This document shows positions 33,807 through 42,183 of a stretch of 64,000 nucleotides of DNA, one piece after another. This stretch comes from JADZEM01 sp046328125 (GTDB lineage: Bacteria > Chloroflexota > UBA6077 > JACCZL01): NCBI GenBank assembly GCA_046328125.1, contig JAXLXF010000006.1, forward strand, positions 124,001 to 188,000, in the 5' to 3' direction. The stretch's first letter is position 1. Each line of letters begins with the position of its first letter. Below the pieces are notes generated by a model. It worked only from the letters and a program-made list of their open reading frames with translations. It ran no database searches and had not been told where the DNA came from. The position numbers and the translations under genes are program-made.

Positions 33807-35573
33807 TCACTGGCCGAGCGCCGTCTCGGCGGAGATGCCGTACTGGGTGTACTCGAACCGCAGCTCGTAGTTCCGAACGCGCTTGTCCAGCACCGTGAGC
33901 TGCACCCGGCTGAACAGTGGGATCGCCGTGGTGACCTCGGTGGCCCGGCGATTGAGCTGCGCGATGGCCGCGCGCCGCCGATCGTCGGTGCGGGCGGAGC
34001 CGACGGCCTTGACCGCTTCGAGGGTGGCCGCATCCTCGAACTTCGCGTAGTTGACGTCGCCGGACGGCTCGAACCAACGGGCCCCGATCCCGGCGATATC
34101 CCCGAAGGTGCCCCACGAGGCGATCACCGCGTCCCAGTCGCCGGATTTGCGGCGGGTGTCGAGCGGGCCGTACTCGGCGGTGTACTGGATCTCAAGCGCC
34201 ACGCCGATCTTCTTCCACTGGCTCTGGATCACCTCGGAGATCGGCGGCGCGGTGGCGCCCCACGACATCAGTCGAATCGTCAACGGCTTGCCGTCCTTCT
34301 GACGGATACCGTCCGGCCCGGGCGTCCAGCCGGCCGCGTCCAGAAGCTGCCGGGCACGATCGGGATCGTAGGTGGTGTAGCCATCGTTGCGGAGGTCGGG
34401 GTAGGTCGGGCTGGACGAGAGCCAGGAGGCCTCGGGGCGGCCGAATCCCTCCAGTGAGAGATCGACCACCTCCTGGCGATCGATGCCCCAGGCCAGGGCC
34501 TGCCGTACTCGCTCGTCGGCGAGCATCGGGAGCGCGGTGTTCAGGTGAATGTACGACGTGCCGGGCGTCTCGGTCCGGGCGATCTCCACGGACGGATTGC
34601 CCTTCACCGACGCGACGCCCTCCGGCGCCAGGCTGCGGACGACCTGCGCCTGGCCGCTCTGGGCCGCCAGCACGCGCGCCTGTTGATCGGCGATCTGCAA
34701 CTGGGTCAGCCGGCTCAGCGCCGGCCTCGGCCCCCAGTAGCCGTCGAATGGCTCCAGCACCATCCGCTGCTTCGGCTCGAAGGCGACCATCCGGTACGGG
34801 CCGGTCAGGTCCATCGCCTGGAGGTTGTTCGGGTTCGGTTGGTCGCCGTACGACGCGGCGTTGTGAATCAGCAAAATGGGAATGGTCAGATTGATCGGCA
34901 GGTACGGGTTCGGTCGCTCGGTCACGAGGCGGACCGTCCACTCGTCGGCTGTGGAGATCGTGACACCGCGCAGCAGCGGCTTGGAAGCGTCGCCGAGCGT
35001 GAACGCGCGCTCCAGCGACGCCTTCACGGCCGCCGCGTTCACGGGCGCACCCTTCCAGAATCGGGCGTTGCTCCGAAGTTTCAGCTCCCAGGTGGTGTCG
35101 TCGACGGCGCGGTACGCCTCCGCCAGGGCCGGGACGACCTGACCGTCTGGCGTCAGCTTGAGCAGCGTCTCGCCGGCGCCGATACTGCGGAGGTTGACGG
35201 CAGAGACGGGCAGCACGGGATCGAGCGTGGTGGCGATCTCGGGGGCCGCGACGGTCAACTCCCCACCCTGTCGGGAGGTTGACGCCACCGGGTTGGCGGC
35301 CGGGGCCATCGGGGCGGCAGCCGCCGGTGACGCCACCGGTGAGGCCGCTGGTGACGCGGCGATTGACGGAGAAGCCGCGACAGCCGGCGAAGCAACAGGA
35401 GACGCGGCAGGCGCACTTGCGGGGGACGCAGGCGCCGTTGGCTTGGCCGGTGCGGCCGTGGCAGGTACAGCCGGCGCGGGAGCCGGAGCTGACTGGCAGG
35501 CCGCCAGCAGCAGCACGGCTGCAAGCAGGGGGGACACCGCGCCGAAGCGCGGGGTGAGCCATCGAATCGTCAC
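33807..35573 (-). CDS. family-5 solute-binding lipoprotein
   Basis: 588 aa. The lipobox LLAAC (Cys26) is followed by a repetitive Ala/Ser/Pro/Val linker (many ASP/VASP units, about residues 30-100) that spaces the domain from the membrane. WELKLRSNARFWKGAPVNAAAVKASLERAF, LTGPYRMVAFEP and VRQALAWGIDRQEVVD mark SBP_bac_5. It is the last transporter gene of the 37.5-33.8 kb unit, and a type I His-rich gene follows on the same strand. Confidence 0.92.
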   Translation of the reverse strand: MTIRWLTPRFGAVSPLLAAVLLLAACQSAPAPAPAVPATAAPAKPTAPASPASAPAASPVASPAVAASPSIAASPAASPVASPAAAAPMAPAANPVASTSRQGGELTVAAPEIATTLDPVLPVSAVNLRSIGAGETLLKLTPDGQVVPALAEAYRAVDDTTWELKLRSNARFWKGAPVNAAAVKASLERAFTLGDASKPLLRGVTISTADEWTVRLVTERPNPYLPINLTIPILLIHNAASYGDQPNPNNLQAMDLTGPYRMVAFEPKQRMVLEPFDGYWGPRPALSRLTQLQIADQQARVLAAQSGQAQVVRSLAPEGVASVKGNPSVEIARTETPGTSYIHLNTALPMLADERVRQALAWGIDRQEVVDLSLEGFGRPEASWLSSSPTYPDLRNDGYTTYDPDRARQLLDAAGWTPGPDGIRQKDGKPLTIRLMSWGATAPPISEVIQSQWKKIGVALEIQYTAEYGPLDTRRKSGDWDAVIASWGTFGDIAGIGARWFEPSGDVNYAKFEDAATLEAVKAVGSARTDDRRRAAIAQLNRRATEVTTAIPLFSRVQLTVLDKRVRNYELRFEYTQYGISAETALGQ

Positions 35574-35592
35574 GAGAGAGACTCCTCATCCG

Positions 35593-35612
35593 ACCGCACG
35601 GAGACGTGCGGT
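35593..35612. repeat. 8-bp hairpin between permease and binding-protein genes
   Basis: ACCGCACG (35593-35600) and CGTGCGGT (35605-35612) pair around a GAGA tetraloop in the 111-base gap before the binding-protein start. Hairpins at this place often allow higher expression of the binding protein. Confidence 0.5.
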
Positions 35613-35684
35613 GCGGCAGACGGATGGAGACCAGACGCGGCGCCCGGTCCGATGTGAAGGCGTGAGGCCGGCAGCGTCATGGGC

Positions 35685-36551
35685 TCACCGGCACCGGGCC
35701 AGCGCGTCCGGATCGCGGAGATCGCGCGCGCCTTCACCAAGCAGGTTGAGGCCGAGGACGGCCCAGTAGATCATCAGCCCCGGAAAGAGCATCAGATGGG
35801 GCGCCACCAGGAAATGGGCGCGCCCATCGGCAAGCATGGCGCCCCACTCCGGGCTGGGTGGCTGCGGCCCGAGTCCCAGAAACGACAACGCCGAGAGTGA
35901 GAGAATCAGCGTGGCGAGTTGAACGGTCGCCATGACGGTCAGCGGCCCAAGCACGACCGGCACGATCTCCAGGCGGAGGATGCGGCTGGTCGATGCGCCG
36001 AGCGCATGTGCCGCCTCGACCGAGCCGGACTCGCGCGCCTGCAGCACCACACCACGCGTCAGCCGCGCCGGGCCGGCCCAGCTGACCGCCGTCAACGGCA
36101 GGAGGACCGTCCAGAGGCCGGGTCCGAACAAACCGGCCACCACCAGCCCGAGCACGATAGACGGGAACGCCAGGATCGCATCGACGGTCCGCATCCCGGC
36201 CTCGTCGATCCAGCCGCCGACATACCCACACACCACGCCCACCGCCAGACCGATGGTCATGACGAGCGCCAGTGCAATCACGCTTGCCCCGAGCGAGACC
36301 CGACCACCGTACAGCAGCCGGGTGAGCACGTCGCGCCCGAAGCGGTCCGTGCCGGCCCAGTGCCGGAAGCTCGGCCCCTGGAGACGAGCGGCCGGCCGCT
36401 GCTCGGTCGGATCGTACGGCGAGAGCGAGGGGCCGAGGGCCGTGGCCAGCACGAGCACGCTCAGCAGCAGACCACCCACGGTCGCCAGCCCGCTCGCTCG
36501 GAGCCGGCTGGCTAACGGAACGGACGAAACGTGGCGAGAGTGGCCGCTCAT
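35685..36551 (-). CDS. dipeptide/nickel-type ABC permease, DppC-like
   Basis: 288 aa from the ATG at 36551, which overlaps the DppB-like stop by 4 bases; the longer open frame upstream is not similar to anything. Helix 1 is GLLLSVLVLATALGPSL; AGTDRFGRDVLTRLLYGGRVS is the family motif; the EAA loop is AAHALGASTSRILRLEIVPVV, and SFLGLGPQPPSPEWGAML follows. It ends slightly early (DPDALARCR) compared with relatives. No ATPase gene accompanies it. Confidence 0.9.
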   Translation of the reverse strand: MSGHSRHVSSVPLASRLRASGLATVGGLLLSVLVLATALGPSLSPYDPTEQRPAARLQGPSFRHWAGTDRFGRDVLTRLLYGGRVSLGASVIALALVMTIGLAVGVVCGYVGGWIDEAGMRTVDAILAFPSIVLGLVVAGLFGPGLWTVLLPLTAVSWAGPARLTRGVVLQARESGSVEAAHALGASTSRILRLEIVPVVLGPLTVMATVQLATLILSLSALSFLGLGPQPPSPEWGAMLADGRAHFLVAPHLMLFPGLMIYWAVLGLNLLGEGARDLRDPDALARCR

Positions 36552-37507
36552 CGAGCACCGCCCCCCAACCGAATGCGCGGGTCCAGCATCGCGTGGAGCA
36601 GATCGGCGCACAAGCTGATACCAACCACGCTCGCGGTGACGAACAGCACGTACCCTTGCACGATTGGGTAGTCGCGGGCGGCGATGCTGTCGGCGACGAG
36701 CTTGCCGATGCCCGGCCAGGAGAAAACCGTCTCCACCACCACCGACCCGGCCACCAGCCCACCGAGGCTCAGGCCCAGGAGACTGACCGAGGGGAGCAGC
36801 GCATTCGGGAGGGCATGGCGGGCGAGCAAGAGCGGCTCGGAGAGGCCCTTCGCCCGCCCGAGTGTCACATAGAGCTGCGAGAGCTCGTCCAGCAGGCTGG
36901 CCCGTAGCACCCGCATGACGCGCGGTGCGCGGGTCAGTGCCAGGGTCAGCGCCGGCAGGATCGCCTGTGTGAGCGTGGCCGGACCGCCGACCGCCACCCA
37001 CTGTACCTGCACCGCGAAGAGATAGAGCAGCAGCAGGCCGAGCCAGAAGGCCGGCATCGCGACAAATGCCAGGCTCAACAGCCGGATCAGGTGGTCCGCC
37101 ATCGAGCCACGGCGGACCGCTGAGAGCAGCCCGAGCCCAATGGCCAGGGCCACTTCCAGGCCGAACGTGAGGCCGGCCAGGAGCAGTGTCGAGGGCAGCC
37201 GCCGTCCAAGCTCTTCAGCTACGGGCTGGCGTGACCGAAACGACGTTCCGAAGTCGAGGCTGACGACCCGCATCAGCCAGATGGCGTACTGAATCGGCGC
37301 CGGCTGATCCAGCCCGAGCCGGGCGCGCACCTGGGCCATCGCGGCCTCGCCAACCAGGCCCTCCTGCAGCCCGGTGGCGTCGGTTGGGCCGAACATGATG
37401 GCGACCGGATCGCCCGGGGCGAGGCGGATCAGCGAAAAGGTCACGAGGGACGTGACGAGGAGGATCACCAGGCTACTGGCGATCCTCGCAAGCACGTAGC
37501 GTCCCAT
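36548..37507 (-). CDS. dipeptide/nickel-type ABC permease, DppB-like
   Basis: 319 aa. The ATG at 37507 has an excellent AAGGAG ribosome site 6 bases upstream. MGRYVLARIASSLVILLVTSL (helix 1), LAPGDPVAIMFG, GLDQPAPIQYAIWLMRVV, the EAA loop GRAKGLSEPLLLARHALPNAL and LLHAMLDPRIRLGG are canonical. It opens the third transporter unit in the window. Confidence 0.92.
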   Translation of the reverse strand: MGRYVLARIASSLVILLVTSLVTFSLIRLAPGDPVAIMFGPTDATGLQEGLVGEAAMAQVRARLGLDQPAPIQYAIWLMRVVSLDFGTSFRSRQPVAEELGRRLPSTLLLAGLTFGLEVALAIGLGLLSAVRRGSMADHLIRLLSLAFVAMPAFWLGLLLLYLFAVQVQWVAVGGPATLTQAILPALTLALTRAPRVMRVLRASLLDELSQLYVTLGRAKGLSEPLLLARHALPNALLPSVSLLGLSLGGLVAGSVVVETVFSWPGIGKLVADSIAARDYPIVQGYVLFVTASVVGISLCADLLHAMLDPRIRLGGGAR

Positions 37508-37756
37508 GCGGTTCTCCTTGTGGGGCACCCAGGAACCGGCAGGCTGCCCCGCGCGGGTATCGTCAACTCACCCGGCTGGAAAGAGGGGGGCATCGCGTCC
37601 CCTGCTCGGCATGCGAGCCCGGATTTCGGTGGTCTCTGGACGGCGATGCGGACAGGCTGCGCTGCCTACGCTCCCACGACGAGCGCAGTCAGCGCAGCAC
37701 GGCAAGCACACGAGCGCCCGATTGGGCGCCCGGTTAGTCGTCAGGCGCGAACCACG

Positions 37757-38182
37757 TCAGACGACGGGTCGCGGGGGAGGGTCCGGGACCACGGCGTCCA
37801 GGCTCGGCGGGAATCGCCGCCTGAGGACTGGCAGGTGGGACATGGTCACCGGCAAGAGGTGCTCTGACTGGTGCCGGCCGACAAGATACTGCGCAACCTG
37901 TCCCGGGTTTGCGCCGAGGTCCGGCGCGGCCACGGACCACATCGGGCTGACCGACGCCTGCGCCGCGCGGGCTTCATCCGGACTGGCGGAGGCTTCACTC
38001 GCAGCGTGGTGGTGCTGGTGCTGGCCGAGCGACTCGTAGAAATCGTGGAGCGCCATCTGCGCCGGCGTGACGTGCTCGCCCTCCGTCCAGGCGTCTGCGC
38101 TGACAGCGCCAGAGAGCGCAAGCGTGACGATCAGTGCGACCGCCAGCAGGACGAATGGAGCACCGGTTCTCAGCTTCTTCAC
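37757..38182 (-). CDS. small exported His-rich protein, type I (copy 2)
   Basis: 141 aa from the ATG at 38182. The N-terminal hydrophobic signal (PFVLLAVALIVTLALSGAVSA) precedes the conserved core EGEHVTPAQMALHDFYESLG, then GQHQHHHAASEA. The tail reads PDPPPRPVV. Unlike copy 1, no strong second membrane helix is seen. It is separately transcribed from a promoter with the same extended -10 as its paralogues. The presumed role is binding of copper or another soft metal at the cell surface, inferred from the His cluster and neighbours. Confidence 0.8.
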   Translation of the reverse strand: MKKLRTGAPFVLLAVALIVTLALSGAVSADAWTEGEHVTPAQMALHDFYESLGQHQHHHAASEASASPDEARAAQASVSPMWSVAAPDLGANPGQVAQYLVGRHQSEHLLPVTMSHLPVLRRRFPPSLDAVVPDPPPRPVV

Positions 38183-38235
38183 GACAGTGTCGGTCTACTC
38201 GCCGCACCCTTCACGAGCCGACGGTGAGCCGCGCA

Positions 38236-38244
38236 AGGATAGCA
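38236..38244 (-). promoter_or_regulatory. extended -10 promoter motif of type I copy 2
   Basis: The minus strand reads TGCTATCCT, identical to the motifs at 33.74 and 62.79 kb, about 54 bases before the start codon. Confidence 0.55.
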
Positions 38245-38329
38245 CGGACGCACGGCGACACCGGGGTCGAACCGGCGGCCGCCGGCGCCTCGTGATTGCT
38301 CGGCCCCGGCTGCGCGAGAGGCTGACCAT

Positions 38330-39043
38330 CTATCGAAGTCCGGCGTCAATCCTGCCCTTCAACTGCTCGTAAGACCCCACGTTCGCCACCTGCAGGCCGT
38401 TGACGAAGAAGGTCGGGGTACCGTTGACCCCAACCGCGACGCCATCGGCCTGATCGCGGCGGACCTTCTCGTCGAGCGCGGGATCGGCCAGATCGCGGCG
38501 GAACTGCTCGACGTCGAGGCCGAGGCTGCTGGCATATCCGACGAAGATGTCCGTCGGCGGCGTGGACTTCCCGCCCCAGGCCCGCTGCTGCTGGAACAGC
38601 GTCGAGTACATCGCCTCATACTTCCCCTGGCGCCCCGCCGCCTCAGCCGCTTTGAACGCGAGCACCGAGTTTCCGTGGAGCGGGAAATAACGGACGACAA
38701 CCTGAATGCGGTCTCCGTACTCTTGCCGAATGCGATCGACCGTCGGGTACATGGCAGCACACGACGGGCACTCGTAGTCCAGGAACTCGACGAGCGTCAC
38801 CTTCGCGTCTGGCGGTCCCCACCGAAAGCTATCCTCGCGCACCAACGCCTCTGCCCGCTGAGGCTGCCCCGTCCTTGGTGCGCCCGTCATCGACGGTCGG
38901 ACGATGACGAAGAACAACGCCGCGGCGAAGGCCAGCCCCAGGCCGATGTAGACGAGCATCTTCGCCTCGGTGCTGAATCGGCGGCGCTTCCGCTGGCGCG
39001 AGCTACTCGCACGACGACTGACTTCTCTATTCGTCACACTCAT
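38330..39043 (-). CDS. membrane-anchored DsbA/BdbD-like thiol oxidoreductase
   Basis: 237 aa. A basic N-terminus and one membrane helix (MLVYIGLGLAFAAALFFVIV) anchor a DsbA-type thioredoxin domain. The active site is YECPSCAAMYP; GVNGTPTFFVNG holds the cis-Pro. Such proteins oxidise exported Cys pairs. The start at 39043 overlaps the DsbB-like gene by 17 bases, so the pair forms one redox relay separate from the VKOR fusion 6 kb away. Confidence 0.92.
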   Translation of the reverse strand: MSVTNREVSRRASSSRQRKRRRFSTEAKMLVYIGLGLAFAAALFFVIVRPSMTGAPRTGQPQRAEALVREDSFRWGPPDAKVTLVEFLDYECPSCAAMYPTVDRIRQEYGDRIQVVVRYFPLHGNSVLAFKAAEAAGRQGKYEAMYSTLFQQQRAWGGKSTPPTDIFVGYASSLGLDVEQFRRDLADPALDEKVRRDQADGVAVGVNGTPTFFVNGLQVANVGSYEQLKGRIDAGLR

Positions 39044-39482
39044 CCGGCACCATCCCTGCTGCCATACGGCGATGGATCATCATGCAGATGGTTACGACCG
39101 TAAACGCGGTCAATGACATGAGCGGGATCGTGATGAACCCGAACCACTCGATCTGGATGGTCGTACACGGAATGCCGACCGTACACGGCTGAATCTCCTC
39201 GGGGATCACCCCGAAATACAAGAGGTTGTGGTAGAGGGCGATAGCAAGACCCAGCACAGACAGTGGGAGAACGTAGAGGTACAGCCGCGCGTCTCGCCGG
39301 AGGATCCCCGCAGCCAGAACCAGCACCAGCGGATACATGAGAATTCGCTGATACCAGCAGAGCGTGCACGGCGGAAACTTCATCACCTCGCTGAAGTAGA
39401 GGCTCCCGGCCATCGCGACACAGGCCTGAATCCACGCGAGATACCGAATGTTTCGGCCAACGATCGTCGCCAGATCATGCAT
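39027..39482 (-). CDS. DsbB/BdbC-like quinone-linked disulfide oxidoreductase
   Basis: 151 aa from the ATG at 39482 (MHDLATIVGRN). Four membrane helices are visible. The first redox pair is PPCTLCWYQR and the second is CTVGIPC, both as in BdbC/DsbB, with the conserved Arg after the first pair. It would reoxidise the DsbA-like partner encoded directly downstream. Confidence 0.92.
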   Translation of the reverse strand: MHDLATIVGRNIRYLAWIQACVAMAGSLYFSEVMKFPPCTLCWYQRILMYPLVLVLAAGILRRDARLYLYVLPLSVLGLAIALYHNLLYFGVIPEEIQPCTVGIPCTTIQIEWFGFITIPLMSLTAFTVVTICMMIHRRMAAGMVPDECDE

Positions 39483-39621
39483 CGCGACACCGCCACTGTC
39501 CTGATCGCCTCGGGGACTCACGCTGAAGAGGGACACGCTCGCTGCGCACCACGTCAGGCCAACCCTGGTCGCACGAGATGACATTCAGCGTCGCAGCCGC
39601 GCGCCAGGATCTGGCGCGCCT

Positions 39622-40047
39622 TCAGACGTGGCTGGTTTCGTGCGAACGTAGTCTGCTTGACGAGCGCGGTGGAGGAGGCAGCGGCGGCTGGGCGATCGAA
39701 CGCGGCAGGCGTACTGGCGGCGTCGAGGCCGTCCCGACGACTCCCACGTGCAGCATCCAGGGGCGCAGCAGCATCAGGATCGACGCACCGGCCGCGACCG
39801 GGCCGATCGCGCCGCTTCCCACCTCGGTCTGAAGACTCGGTAGCGGCTCGCCGTCCTGAGTGCCTGACACTGGCTGCTGTGACGGGTGGTGGTGCGCTTG
39901 ATCTGCATGCCCGATGTCGGAAGGGTGCGTGTGCGGGAAGATCGGGTGGACGCTCATGTCGCCGTGATCGGACGGCACGCACACGCAGGACACCGGCGCC
40001 GTCGCCGCCAGCCCGATGAGGAGTACGACGAGCAACCCGATTCGCAC
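39622..40047 (-). CDS. small exported His-rich protein, type II (copy 1)
   Basis: 141 aa from a GTG at 40047, chosen by alignment with copy 2. The N-terminal helix GLLVVLLIGLAATAP precedes CVCVPSDHGDMSVHPIFPHTHPSDIG and HADQAHHHPSQQ. A second hydrophobic stretch (VAAGASILMLLRPWMLHVGVVG) follows, and the tail is rich in PPPPR. Copy 2, encoded divergently 290 bases away, is clearly homologous throughout. The HPxFPHxH core and His cluster suggest a metal site at the outer face. Confidence 0.75.
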   Translation of the reverse strand: MRIGLLVVLLIGLAATAPVSCVCVPSDHGDMSVHPIFPHTHPSDIGHADQAHHHPSQQPVSGTQDGEPLPSLQTEVGSGAIGPVAAGASILMLLRPWMLHVGVVGTASTPPVRLPRSIAQPPLPPPPRSSSRLRSHETSHV

Positions 40048-40075
40048 GCTGCCGTGAAGCCACACCACGCCACAG

Positions 40076-40081
40076 ACTCTA
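40076..40081 (-). promoter_or_regulatory. -10-like TAGAGT of type II copy 1
   Basis: On the minus strand the sequence reads CCGCTAGAGTC around this site, closely matching GCGGCTAGAGTC found upstream of the divergent copy 2. It lies 28 bases before the GTG start. Confidence 0.45.
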
Positions 40082-40302
40082 GCGGCGACGTGTCGGCGGC
40101 TGCAAACCACCGTCGAGATGTCATTCGGCGGTCTGAAGGACGGTCGCCGGCAGACCAATATGCCGGTGGCATCTGCGCAGCCAGGCATGCCGTCAGCATG
40201 AAGTGGAGACTGGCGGCGTCGATCGGAGGGACTGGCAACGGCCTCCGCCGAGCGTTCGGGTGCCCTTCACCGTGGTAGTTGCCGCGCCAGCGTTGGAGCG
40301 GC

Positions 40303-40308
40303 TAGAGT
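40303..40308 (+). promoter_or_regulatory. -10-like TAGAGT of type II copy 2
   Basis: GCGGCTAGAGTC (40299-40310) mirrors the motif of copy 1. It lies 29 bases before the GTG start, nearly the same distance as in copy 1. Confidence 0.45.
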
Positions 40309-40337
40309 CGGGGTTGCGAAGGGAGAGGCGAGGCTTC

Positions 40338-40724
40338 GTGCGGCTTCTGATGATCGCCGTCCTGCTGGTTGGACTCGCTGTGACGACGCCGGTCGTCTGC
40401 ATCTGTGTGCCGTCCGATCACGCCGGCGTCGCCATTCACCCCCTCTTCCCGCACACCCACCCGTCGGATATCGGCGCGACCGCCTCCGACGACCACGACG
40501 ATGCGCATGGCTCAGCAAGGGATTTTCAGGACGGCAAGCCGTTGCCAAGCCTGCGCGCCGAGGCGGGAAGCGGGGCCGCGAGCCCGCTCGCAGCCGGCGC
40601 TCTGAGCCTGTCGATGATGCACCCCTGGACCATGTCGATGGGCGTCGTCGGCGAGGCGTGGACTCCGCTCGTACGTACACCGCGCTCTATCGCCCGGCCA
40701 CCGCAGCCCCCTCCGCCCAGATAG
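40338..40724 (+). CDS. small exported His-rich protein, type II (copy 2)
   Basis: 128 aa from a GTG at 40338 with GGGAGAGGCGAGG upstream. The N-terminal helix LLMIAVLLVGLAVTTP leads into CICVPSDHAGVAIHPLFPHTHP and a DDHDDAH cluster. A C-terminal hydrophobic segment and the tail RPPQPPPPR follow. It matches copy 1 along its length (CVPSDH, HPxFPHTHPSDIG, GxPLPSLxxExGSG, PRSIAxPP), so the two arose by local inverted duplication. Confidence 0.75.
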   Translation: MRLLMIAVLLVGLAVTTPVVCICVPSDHAGVAIHPLFPHTHPSDIGATASDDHDDAHGSARDFQDGKPLPSLRAEAGSGAASPLAAGALSLSMMHPWTMSMGVVGEAWTPLVRTPRSIARPPQPPPPR

Positions 40725-41026
40725 TCGGGTCCACCGCGGTTTTGCGCGGCCTGCCACGTTCGGGCGTGGCCGCCGCTGACTGCTACCGCCTCGAACCTTT
40801 GCCGCGTCCCGTGACAGTTCGGCCATTCGCCGGATATCGACGCGACAGCGGCGCCGTCTGTTGACAGCGTCTTCACGCGCGCGGACCGCCCACTATTCCA
40901 TGGTGGGCATGTCGATGCGTCATGACGCCAGATCTGGTGGCCGCGCCGACGGCGAGGCAGCGTCCGTGGCGACTCCTCGTCATCGTTCCATGGAGCCCGG
41001 ACCTTGCTCTTCCCAAAGGAGCTCAC
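40725..41026 (+). other. leader region of the metal-chelate ABC operon
   Basis: No convincing gene lies in these 302 bases. The strand switch from the type II gene to the ABC operon is co-directional, so a promoter is expected here. A TTGACA at 40861-40866 and a TATTCC at 40894-40899 are present, but their spacing (27 bases) is too wide for a normal pair, so I make no promoter call. The operon's ribosome site AAAGGAG is at 41015-41021. Confidence 0.4.
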
Positions 41027-42178
41027 ATGCTTGGATTTTCCCGAGGAGACCTGCTGACAGCGCTCCTCCTCACAACGACCGTTCTCGCAGCCTGCGCAGG
41101 CCCGGCGGGTCCGCAGGCGTCCAGTCAGAAGAAACTGGTGACCGTCACCGACGTCGTCGGCCGCGAAGTTCAGGTAAGGCTCCCGGCCGACAAGGTGATC
41201 CTCCAGTCCACGGGCACTGGCGGCGCGTTTCTCACCCTGTTTGCTCTCGAGCAGAAGAACGTGGTTTCAAAGATCGCCGGCTGGGATAACGGGCTGACGA
41301 TCAACCGCAAAGACATGTACGACAACTGGGTGGAAGCCGTGCCAGCACTGGCTTCCCTGCCAGACGTGGGATCCACGGAGTCAAACACGCTGAACATCGA
41401 GAAGATCATCACGTTGAAGCCCGATGTGATGATCATCACCAAGTCCAGTCAGGCGGCGAGCAAGGACGCTGTTGACAAACTTGCGGCGGCGGGGATACCG
41501 ACGGTGGTCATCGACTACCACAGCGAAACACTCGAGAACTACACCAAGGGCATTCAGCTCATCGGCCAGATCATTGGCCAGGAGCAGAAAGCGCGAGGGC
41601 TGTCCGAGTACTTCACCGCCCAGTTCGAGAAGGTGACGTCGAGGCTGGCGACGGTGAACAAGCAGAAGCCCACGGTCTATGTGGAGCTTGGGCAGGATCC
41701 CGCAGTCTACGGGAATACCTACGGTGATACCTTCTGGGGGCCACTGGTCGAGAATGCCGGCGGGATCAACATCGCCAAGGGCAAGGTGACCGGCTCGACT
41801 CCGCTCCAGCCGGAGTACGTCATCGGCACCAATCCGGATGTCGTCCTCTTCGGCGGGTCCTATTGGCCGGACCGTCCGGACTCCGTGAAGCTCGGCTACA
41901 CGGCGAATCCTGACACGGCCGTCCAGTTTCTCATCCCGTTTACCCGTCGCCCCGGCTGGGATTCCATGAGCGCCGTGAAGAACGGCCGCGTGCATGCTGC
42001 CAACCACGGACTTCCTCGCGACGTCTGGGCCTTCTATCCCATGCAGTATCTCGCCAAGATCTTCTATCCGGAGACGTTCAAGGATCTCGATCCTGACGCC
42101 GCATTCAGGGAGTTCCACCAGAAGTTCCTCCCGGTGGAACCGAGCGGCGTCTGGACGTTAGACCTCAAGAAGAGCTGA
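41027..42178 (+). CDS. metal-chelate ABC transporter substrate-binding lipoprotein
   Basis: 383 aa. The ATG at 41027 has AAAGGAG 5 bases upstream. The signal peptide ends in lipobox VLAAC. The mature protein has the two-lobe helical-backbone fold of the Fe3+-siderophore/B12/heme binding class: TDVVGREVQVRLPADKVIL, LKPDVMIITKSS and a long linking helix (LIGQIIGQEQKARGLSEYF). It opens a four-gene + strand operon (binding protein, permease, ATPase, CbiX-like). The ligand is unknown; the CbiX-like gene hints at a cobalt or tetrapyrrole compound. Confidence 0.9.
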   Translation: MLGFSRGDLLTALLLTTTVLAACAGPAGPQASSQKKLVTVTDVVGREVQVRLPADKVILQSTGTGGAFLTLFALEQKNVVSKIAGWDNGLTINRKDMYDNWVEAVPALASLPDVGSTESNTLNIEKIITLKPDVMIITKSSQAASKDAVDKLAAAGIPTVVIDYHSETLENYTKGIQLIGQIIGQEQKARGLSEYFTAQFEKVTSRLATVNKQKPTVYVELGQDPAVYGNTYGDTFWGPLVENAGGINIAKGKVTGSTPLQPEYVIGTNPDVVLFGGSYWPDRPDSVKLGYTANPDTAVQFLIPFTRRPGWDSMSAVKNGRVHAANHGLPRDVWAFYPMQYLAKIFYPETFKDLDPDAAFREFHQKFLPVEPSGVWTLDLKKS

Positions 42179-42183
42179 CCGGC

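Noticed and set aside
35290..35490. Repetitive ASP/VASP-coding DNA as a mobile or regulatory repeat
   Set aside because: It is the Ala/Ser/Pro linker of a lipoprotein; similar linkers occur in the other binding proteins and explain the repetition.
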